Part shown: piece after piece, positions 1 through 4,714 of the stretch
Layout: each line of letters begins with the position of its first letter
Numbering within the stretch: position 1 is the first letter of the stretch
Assembly (NCBI GenBank): GCA_013213875.1
Contig: JABSSV010000215.1
Location: 1 to 9,068, forward strand
Direction: 5' to 3'
Length of the DNA stretch: 9,068 nt
Source: Lysobacterales bacterium
GTDB lineage: Bacteria; Pseudomonadota; Gammaproteobacteria; Xanthomonadales; SZUA-36
Translations under genes and position numbers: made by a program
The notes under the pieces: model-generated
Seen by the model: only the letters and a program-made list of their open reading frames with translations
Told to the model about the DNA's origin: nothing
Database searches by the model: none

Positions 1-320
1 ATGCAGTGCTGGACCACTGGCAGGAACAGGCGGGGCGTGATCAGTACCGCGGCTGTTTTATCGCCAAAAGCAGTGCCGAACTGGCCCGGCGCGATGCGCC
101 CATCGCACGGCTGCTGGCAGCCTTTATGGAGCGCACCATTGCCACCTTCGAACGCGCGCTGGATCAGTGCATCGCTGCGGGCGAACTGCCCGCAGACAGC
201 GACAGCCGCGCACTCGCCAAGACGCTGCTGAATACGGCGCAGGGCCTGTCCTGTGCCGGTCAGGTGGATGCGCTTTTCGCCCAGGACGTGGTTGCCCAGA
301 CCCGGCGCTTGCTGCGCTAG
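1..320 (+). CDS. TetR/AcrR-family transcriptional regulator, C-terminal part (5' end outside window)
   Basis: The reading frame enters from the left edge (first full codon at base 3) and stops at TAG 318-320, leaving about 105 residues. What is visible is an all-helical ligand-binding/dimerisation domain. It contains a GCFIAKSSAELARRD stretch, which resembles the GCL(L/I)xNxAxELA segment common in the C-terminal half of TetR repressors, followed by a helix with FMERTIATFERAL and a final amphipathic helix ending in TRRLLR. The N-terminal helix-turn-helix lies outside the window, so the DNA target and ligand cannot be inferred. It converges on the DUF71 gene, with only 27 bases between the two stop codons and no clear terminator there. 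The family call rests on sequence pattern in the less conserved domain and is fairly but not completely secure. Confidence 0.75.
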   Translation, partial: AVLDHWQEQAGRDQYRGCFIAKSSAELARRDAPIARLLAAFMERTIATFERALDQCIAAGELPADSDSRALAKTLLNTAQGLSCAGQVDALFAQDVVAQTRRLLR

Positions 321-347
321 GCTGCCATGGTCAATCCGGCGCCCAGC

Positions 348-1019
348 TCAGGCCGCCGTAAAATCCATAAAATGGAACTGTCCGTCCACGTGCCGCGCGC
401 CGGCACGCACCTTCAGGGACTGGTGGAACATGGGCCCGTCGGTCACCAGCGTATGAAACTCCCCTTGCTCGCCGCAGGGATCAACCGCCGCAGGCATTTC
501 GTCTAGAAGCGAAGCATCGAAATGCCGACCGCAAAACGACGGTGCCAGCTGTTCGCTGTCCACGCAACTTAGGCGCGCGCGCAGGCCGCCGGCGATCATG
601 TCCCGCGCCAGGGCCTGCGTATCCCGTCCAAACAGCGGAAACACCGGTATCAGACCTAGAGCGGACATCTGTGCTTCACGATAGGCTTTCACGTCGGCCA
701 GAAACAGATCGCCAAAAATAATATGGGTGATCTCGAGCTTCGCCTTCAGCCTGCCCAGGGTGGATCCCAGCCGGGCCTGATAAACCGCGTTGCTGCAGTG
801 GGCGGGCAGCCCAACCGTGTGTAGCGGCAAAGCCGCCGAACGCGCTTGCGCTTCCAACAGGCTGCGCCGCACCGCGTGCATGGCCACGCGGTTGGCGTCT
901 TCATTCAGCGTAGTGAGCAGACCGCAGATCTGGAACTGCCCGGACACCTGCACCGTGTGCAGGGTCCAGGCCGCATCCTTACCGCTGGACCAGGACAGGA
1001 GCGCCCGCGGTCTCTGCAT
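348..1019 (-). CDS. DUF71/COG2102 PP-loop ATP-binding protein (Dph6-like), predicted B12-salvage branch
   Basis: This 223-residue protein is full length for the DUF71/COG2102 family, the family of eukaryotic and archaeal diphthine-ammonia ligase. Residues 7-20 form the PP-loop (LLSWSSGKDAAWTL), which binds ATP. Residues 103-113 (GDLFLADVKAY) and the C-terminal GEQGEFHTLVTDGPMF (183-198) are typical family motifs. The usual SGGKDS loop ends here in Ala16 instead of Ser. Bacteria lack diphthamide, so ligase activity on EF-2 is not expected. Published comparative genomics (de Crecy-Lagard and colleagues) predicted a bacterial subgroup in B12 salvage. The gene supports this placement: its ATG lies 12 bases after the btuB stop, its GAGG ribosome-binding site overlaps that stop (TGAGG), and both genes sit behind a cobalamin riboswitch. 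The exact reaction is unknown. Confidence 0.88.
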   Translation of the reverse strand: MQRPRALLSWSSGKDAAWTLHTVQVSGQFQICGLLTTLNEDANRVAMHAVRRSLLEAQARSAALPLHTVGLPAHCSNAVYQARLGSTLGRLKAKLEITHIIFGDLFLADVKAYREAQMSALGLIPVFPLFGRDTQALARDMIAGGLRARLSCVDSEQLAPSFCGRHFDASLLDEMPAAVDPCGEQGEFHTLVTDGPMFHQSLKVRAGARHVDGQFHFMDFTAA

Positions 1020-1031
1020 CCGTCCGGGACC

Positions 1032-3008
1032 TCAGAAGCTGAAGCGCCCGCGCAAACCGCCGTAATAGGCCCGGCCCGGACGGCCATAACCCAGCACTTC
1101 CTGATAGTCCTCATCGGTCAGGTTCGAGACGCGAAACACCAGTTCCAGTGCCTCCGTCAGGCGATAGGCACCGGCCACATCCGCGACCGTATAGCTGCCC
1201 AGAGTTACCGTTTCCCGAGCAAACAGCGGCGGCCGGAACAGCACATCATCCTGCTCACCGGCATAGTTCAGGTTGAGGTTCAGGTTGGCGCGGTCGTCCA
1301 TGAAGCGCCAGTTGGCGTTGAAGGAGGCCATGTGACGGGGCCGGCGCGTCTCGCGCAGGTCACCGCTAAAGCCCGGCTCGGTCGCATCAAGATAGGTGTA
1401 GTTAGCGGCCAGGGTGAGACCGGGAACCGGTCGCGCATCGAGCGTCAGCTCAAAGCCTGAGCGATCACTGTCCTCGCTGCGATTGACCGCGGTAAACAGA
1501 CCGGAATCGATATCAAAGGCGTTACCGTTGATTTCGTTTTCCAACACCATATCGAAGTAGGCGGCGCCGAGCGTCAGCCGACCCTCTAACCAGTCGCTCT
1601 CCACGCCAAGCTCCCAACCCTTGGATTCTTCCGGCTTCAGATCCGGATTAGCGAGAAAGAAACCGGGAAAGAAGCCATAGCGCTCGACAAAGGTGGGGGA
1701 CTTGGAACCGGTACCGTAGGAGCCACGCACTCGCACGTGCTCTTCTACCTGATGACTGGCCGCAATCTGCCAGGTGTCGATATTGCCGAAATCGCTGTTG
1801 TCGTCGCGGCGTCCGGAGACGGACCAGTTGAAACCGTCAAAGGGCTGGCCCACATACTCCGCCGCAATACCCGTGACGTCCATGGACTGATCCTGATTAT
1901 CAGCGGACTGGGACGTCGCTCCCCGGGCGGAGAAATCTGTCTCCCGGTGATCCAGGGCGAAGGTCAGGCGGTGAGCCGCAGCGTTCTTTCCGCCCCAGGA
2001 CACGCTGGTGCGGGCCCGCAGTTCCAACACTTCAGCCGCTGTGCTGCTTCGGAAAGCGCCAGCGGAGAAGTTGTCATTGTCCGTATCCGAGTAGCTCACG
2101 CCCAGATTGCCGCTCCAGGCGCTGGCTGCCGGGGCAAAGCGCAGATCGCCCTGCCAGTAGGCCTGCGATCCTTCCGTAACGCGATCTGCGTCCTCGGGCA
2201 AACCGGTGATAGCAGAATCAATGTCATCAAACTCGCTGGTGGTATCCACGGACTGGGCAGACGCGACCAGCGTCAGTGCATCCGTCAAATCCCACTCCAG
2301 ACCGAGGCTGCCGGTGGTGTTTTCTGCGCCATCCTTCTCCGTACCAACGGCGGCTGCGCTGATGCCATCGGTGTCATAGTGAGAGACGCCCGCGCGCAGG
2401 CGCAGCGTGTCACTGGACCAGGCGCCGTCAGCAGCCAGATCAGTGGTCCCAAAACTGCCCAACTCCGCGCGCGCGGAAAGCGAGCGAGAGGCACTGCCCT
2501 TCCGTCGAATGATGTTGACCACACCAGCCACCGCGTCCGAGCCCCAGATTGAGCTCTGCGGCCCGCGAACAATTTCGATGCGTTCCACATCAGAAGTCAG
2601 CGCGTACTGCCACTGGAATTCGTCGCTTGACGCCGGATCATTGGCTCGCACCCCGTCCAGCAGCACCAAAATCTGATTGGCCTCAGCCCCGCGTACACGC
2701 ACCTGAGTCTGCGTGCCAGCGCCACCAGACTGACTGACGTTAAAACCGGGCACATCTCGCAGCAGATCGGCAACGAACTTAACCTGGCGCGCCTCGATGT
2801 CCTCGCGCGTGATAATCGTCAGGGAACTGGCAACGACATTAGCCGGCAACGGTTCCAGCGCCGCGGTCACCACCAGATCTTCGAGCTTGACTGGCGCCTC
2901 TTCCGAGGCCGGTTCGTCAACGCCATCGGCGTCCTGCGCCAGCACATGGAGGGAAAATAGCCCGGACAGCATGAACGCTGTGGGGGTAAAAAAACTGGTC
3001 TTTTTCAT
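1032..3008 (-). CDS. btuB: TonB-dependent outer-membrane vitamin B12 receptor (BtuB-like)
   Basis: This 658-residue outer-membrane receptor should import cobalamin using TonB energy. Residues 1-24 are a signal peptide (MKK start, hydrophobic core, cleavage after VLA). A TonB-box-like EDLVVTA follows at 43-49. The plug domain shows VRVRGAEANQILVLLDGVR and IEIVRGPQSSIWGSDAVAG, the standard plug motifs. The rest is a beta-barrel rich in alternating aromatic strands, with a GSYGTGSKSPTFVERYG segment and the terminal Phe (RGRFSF) typical of outer-membrane proteins. I chose ATG 3008 because CGGGAG lies 6 bases upstream and the signal peptide begins exactly there; an in-frame start at 3074 would add 22 residues that do not resemble a signal. 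The length matches BtuB relatives. Substrate assignment rests on the upstream cobalamin riboswitch and the DUF71 partner, since the barrel alone could suit another ligand. Confidence 0.92.
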   Translation of the reverse strand: MKKTSFFTPTAFMLSGLFSLHVLAQDADGVDEPASEEAPVKLEDLVVTAALEPLPANVVASSLTIITREDIEARQVKFVADLLRDVPGFNVSQSGGAGTQTQVRVRGAEANQILVLLDGVRANDPASSDEFQWQYALTSDVERIEIVRGPQSSIWGSDAVAGVVNIIRRKGSASRSLSARAELGSFGTTDLAADGAWSSDTLRLRAGVSHYDTDGISAAAVGTEKDGAENTTGSLGLEWDLTDALTLVASAQSVDTTSEFDDIDSAITGLPEDADRVTEGSQAYWQGDLRFAPAASAWSGNLGVSYSDTDNDNFSAGAFRSSTAAEVLELRARTSVSWGGKNAAAHRLTFALDHRETDFSARGATSQSADNQDQSMDVTGIAAEYVGQPFDGFNWSVSGRRDDNSDFGNIDTWQIAASHQVEEHVRVRGSYGTGSKSPTFVERYGFFPGFFLANPDLKPEESKGWELGVESDWLEGRLTLGAAYFDMVLENEINGNAFDIDSGLFTAVNRSEDSDRSGFELTLDARPVPGLTLAANYTYLDATEPGFSGDLRETRRPRHMASFNANWRFMDDRANLNLNLNYAGEQDDVLFRPPLFARETVTLGSYTVADVAGAYRLTEALELVFRVSNLTDEDYQEVLGYGRPGRAYYGGLRGRFSF

Positions 3009-3144
3009 GATGCACTCCCGCGTTCTCACCCGAACGCATGGTGGCATCGCGCCGGGGGGGAGCTGTGATGACATTGAACGAACGGACGAGCCGACAGGTC
3101 ACCGCATCCCGACCTCGCCCACCGCGATTGCCTGGTTGATAAAC
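3009..3144 (-). promoter_or_regulatory. Riboswitch expression platform, probably translational
   Basis: These 136 bases separate the aptamer from the btuB start. No hairpin followed by a U-run is visible on the minus strand, which argues against intrinsic termination and for control of translation. Three small hairpins can be seen: GGUU/AACC (3145-3134) just after P1, AGGUC/GACCU (3115-3096) with a ten-base loop containing UGCGG, and GCGUUC/GAACGC (3037-3020) next to the ribosome-binding site. The UGCGG loop can pair with CCGCA (3253-3249) in the aptamer core, as expected for the L5-L13 kissing contact of this class. This structural reading is inference. Confidence 0.55.
3015..3020 (-). promoter_or_regulatory. 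btuB ribosome-binding site
   Basis: On the minus strand CGGGAG lies 6 bases before ATG 3008 and settles the start codon. It directly follows a perfect six-base-pair hairpin, GCGTTC/GAACGC (3020-3037, loop of six), whose last base it shares. A CTCCC within a cytosine run (minus strand 3062 to 3058) is complementary to GGGAG and could mask it. This makes it a plausible point of riboswitch control; the pairing is inferred by eye. Confidence 0.65.
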
Positions 3145-3335
3145 CTGCTGGCCGGTCTCCGGACTTGCGGGGGTGTTCTGGCACCATTGCCGGGTCGCCT
3201 TCCCATGCATAACACAGTGGCTGCCTGGACCCGGCCCTCGCTTACCGTTGCGGGGGCAGTGTCGGAGTTGAGCCTGAGCTCGCACCGACTTCCCGTTTCA
3301 TTTCCGTAGCCGAGCGGCTCTGGAAACACCAACAG
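3145..3335 (-). promoter_or_regulatory. Cobalamin (adenosylcobalamin-type) riboswitch aptamer in btuB leader
   Basis: The minus strand carries the hallmark elements in order. The 5' arm of P1 is CUGUUGGU (3335 to 3328). Next come ACGGGAAGUCGGUG (about 3299-3284), then the highly conserved CUGCCCCCGCAACGGUAAG (about 3259-3241). The B12 box AGUCCGGAGACCGGCC is at 3165-3150, and the closing P1 arm is GCCAGCAG (3152 to 3145). The two P1 arms pair over eight base pairs including G-U pairs. The element binds cobalamin and should repress the downstream btuB-DUF71 operon when the vitamin is plentiful. A strong promoter candidate begins transcription just before P1. Identification is secure from the B12 box and core; exact helix boundaries are by eye. 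Confidence 0.95.
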
Positions 3336-3347
3336 ACGTGGGGCGGG

Positions 3348-3376
3348 AGCATGGGGGATGGCTGGGACCGTGTCAA
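3348..3376 (-). promoter_or_regulatory. Candidate sigma-70 promoter of the btuB-DUF71 operon
   Basis: A perfect TTGACA -35 box (3376 to 3371) is followed after exactly 17 bases by CATGCT (3353 to 3348), a half-match to the -10 consensus. The implied transcription start near 3341 falls a few bases before the first arm of riboswitch P1 at 3335, which is where it should be. The weak -10 box is the main reservation. Confidence 0.6.
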
Positions 3377-3381
3377 GATAT

Positions 3382-3398
3382 GCGGCACAGAAAGCCGC
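3382..3398 (-). terminator. Weak terminator-like hairpin after the DUF6165 gene
   Basis: On the minus strand, GCGGC and GCCGC can pair around a seven-base loop 11 bases after the DUF6165 stop, but the following ATATCTT is a poor U-tract. It may end the methyltransferase/DUF6165 transcript before the btuB promoter. Without it, read-through into the riboswitch leader would be expected. Low certainty. Confidence 0.3.
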
Positions 3399-3408
3399 GT
3401 GCCTGGCC

Positions 3409-3801
3409 TCAGCTGTAGTCTTGGTAGGACTTTTCCTCAACGATGGTGGAACCGAGATGCAGATTGAGGGCCTTCTTGGCCGCTGCGCGCTGATCGTTGG
3501 TCACGTAGACGGCCCGGGCAAGCTCGATGAAGCGCTCATCAAACTCCTTCACCCGTTCCTTGTCACGAATGTCGTCCTCAATTTCCCAGAGCGCTTCGTT
3601 AATGGCCTTGAGCTCGCCGTGCAAGCGCTGCACCGTAGCGTCAGAGGTCACCGCATCCGCCCAGGTCTTCTGCAGCAGCGCCAGTTCCGTGCGCACATTG
3701 GCAACCTTGGCCGCATCATCCATACGCTCGGATTTGATCTCCAGTATCGTAATTTTATCCAGCAACTCGCCGGGCGACATGGGAATATGTATCAGATCCA
3801 T
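3409..3801 (-). CDS. DUF6165 family protein, function unknown
   Basis: This 130-residue soluble protein is rich in charged heptad-like helices. It begins with IHIPMSPGELLDKITILEIKSE-type sequence (residues 4-25), the family's characteristic N-terminus. Then follow VANVRTELALLQ (33-44) and a helical region with AINEALWEIEDDIRDKE (67-82) and FDERFIELARAVYVTND (87-103). No catalytic motif, signal peptide or membrane segment is visible. I chose ATG 3801 over longer in-frame options because AAGGAG lies 8 bases upstream and conserved sequence starts immediately. That ribosome-binding site touches the stop codon of the upstream methyltransferase gene, with a 14-base gap between the genes, so the two are very probably co-transcribed and perhaps translationally coupled. 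The family name is recalled from the N-terminal motif; no function is proposed. Confidence 0.8.
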   Translation of the reverse strand: MDLIHIPMSPGELLDKITILEIKSERMDDAAKVANVRTELALLQKTWADAVTSDATVQRLHGELKAINEALWEIEDDIRDKERVKEFDERFIELARAVYVTNDQRAAAKKALNLHLGSTIVEEKSYQDYS

Positions 3802-3815
3802 ATGCGATGCTCCTT

Positions 3816-4412
3816 TTAGCCGTGTGCGCGGAACCAGAGCCAGACGGCGCAGGCGACCAGATAAATGGTAATCCACAGCTCACCATTTCGAATCATGGAC
3901 TGGTGCGCGCTCCATTGTGTATCCGTGATTTTAGACAGATTAAAACGATTGGGAACGATGGCCCAGGTGCCCTGACTCCATGCCCGCCAGTCCTCGCCAA
4001 AAAGTCGTTCCAGTTTGGCATCTTCATAGCGGATGGCGGCCGGATACCAGATCACGAAGAAGGCCACGACCACGGCAATCACCCACAGATTGGCGCTGGC
4101 GATACAGAAGCCAGCCAGAATCAGCAGGTTGCCGAAGTACAGGGGATGACGAACCAGCGCATAGGCGCCCGTGCTGGCCAGCCGCTTGTTCTTGAAAATC
4201 GTGCCGGCCGCAAAGATACGAAACAGCTGGCCGAACGCCGCCAGGGCAAAGCCCCAGATCACACGCTCATGACCCGCCTCGGCAAAGGCCGCACAGACCG
4301 CGATCAACAGTAAGCCGAAGGCCTGGCGATAGAGCTCTTTGTAACGGATGCGGTCGAACAGGCCCATCAATCCCGTGCGCGATCCGATCACTGTTGTTCT
4401 GTCTCTGCCCAT
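3816..4412 (-). CDS. Isoprenylcysteine carboxyl methyltransferase-like (ICMT/PEMT superfamily) membrane protein
   Basis: This 198-residue multi-pass membrane protein has about five hydrophobic segments (roughly 31-46, 51-67, 94-108, 109-125 and 179-195). It carries the superfamily's catalytic/S-adenosylmethionine signature: TGAYALVRHPLYFGN (81-95), then RYEDAKLERLFGEDW (128-142). The RHP and the E-x3-E/FGxxW motifs are seen in bacterial ICMT and phospholipid methyltransferase relatives. Bacterial members methylate varied small or lipid substrates, and the target here is unknown. ATG 4412 is preferred because GGAG lies 7 bases upstream; the longer frame to 4448 would need a TTG start. Its TAA stop runs into the ribosome-binding site of the DUF6165 gene. 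The C-terminal tail after residue 155 (KITDTQWSAHQSMIRNGELW) is not part of the core signature, and a last hydrophobic helix follows it. Confidence 0.82.
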   Translation of the reverse strand: MGRDRTTVIGSRTGLMGLFDRIRYKELYRQAFGLLLIAVCAAFAEAGHERVIWGFALAAFGQLFRIFAAGTIFKNKRLASTGAYALVRHPLYFGNLLILAGFCIASANLWVIAVVVAFFVIWYPAAIRYEDAKLERLFGEDWRAWSQGTWAIVPNRFNLSKITDTQWSAHQSMIRNGELWITIYLVACAVWLWFRAHG

Positions 4413-4514
4413 TCTCACTCTCCACAGTTCGCGTCGCCATGCTAGCAAACCGATCCGCTACGGGGTTGGCCGCAACGGACAGCTACATGACCGAAGGCAA
4501 CGTCGCTGGTTGTC

Positions 4515-4520
4515 ATTATA
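4515..4520 (-). promoter_or_regulatory. Candidate -10 box for the methyltransferase/DUF6165 unit
   Basis: TATAAT on the minus strand lies in a conspicuously AT-rich patch (4514-4525) within GC-rich DNA, about 100 bases upstream of ATG 4412. No good -35 hexamer sits at the right distance (GTTTTG is found at 17 bases), so an activator may be needed or the box may be fortuitous. Confidence 0.45.
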
Positions 4521-4642
4521 TTTTTGGTCGCTGCCGGCAAAACGCCTGACGCGTGGCAGCGCTTTCGGAGGGGTAGTGTAACCCGTTCAGGCGCGCTGTT
4601 GGGCATCCCGACCCATAAGGTTTCATCTTCACGGCGGCGCGC

Positions 4643-4648
4643 TACAAT
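4643..4648 (+). promoter_or_regulatory. Candidate -10 box for phoX
   Basis: TACAAT on the plus strand lies 66 bases before ATG 4715. The hexamer 17 bases upstream is GTTTCA, a poor -35, which would suit an activator-dependent promoter such as a phosphate-regulated one. No convincing Pho box is visible, so the regulator remains open. Confidence 0.4.
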
Positions 4649-4714
4649 AGCGTCAGGAACGCCGTTTCGGCACACGCCTCCCAGCCCTGTTGAACAACGC
4701 TCGAGCAAACACCC

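Larger units (their letters stand above)
4413..4714. promoter_or_regulatory. Divergent intergenic region between methyltransferase and phoX
   Basis: About 300 bases without a credible gene separate two divergent transcription units. It holds a perfect TATAAT for the minus strand (4520 to 4515) and a TACAAT for the plus strand (4643-4648). A direct repeat GTCGCTG (4502-4508 and 4527-4533) flanks the minus-strand box. I see no PhoB-type box of CTGTCAT repeats. A short minus-strand open frame at 4442-4708 has no recognisable features and is not called. Confidence 0.6.

Noticed and set aside
1737..2552. 271-residue plus-strand open frame inside btuB
   Set aside because: It is antisense to a well-supported receptor gene, lacks a ribosome-binding site and recognisable motifs, and is the sort of long spurious frame GC-rich codon usage creates.
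4545..4657. Eight-base inverted repeat CCTGACGC / GCGTCAGG about 100 bases apart
   Set aside because: At this length and spacing it is easily explained by chance in GC-rich DNA, and neither arm belongs to a recognisable operator.
4442..4708. 88-residue minus-strand open frame in the divergent intergenic region
   Set aside because: No motif and no clear ribosome-binding site. It would cover both candidate promoters.
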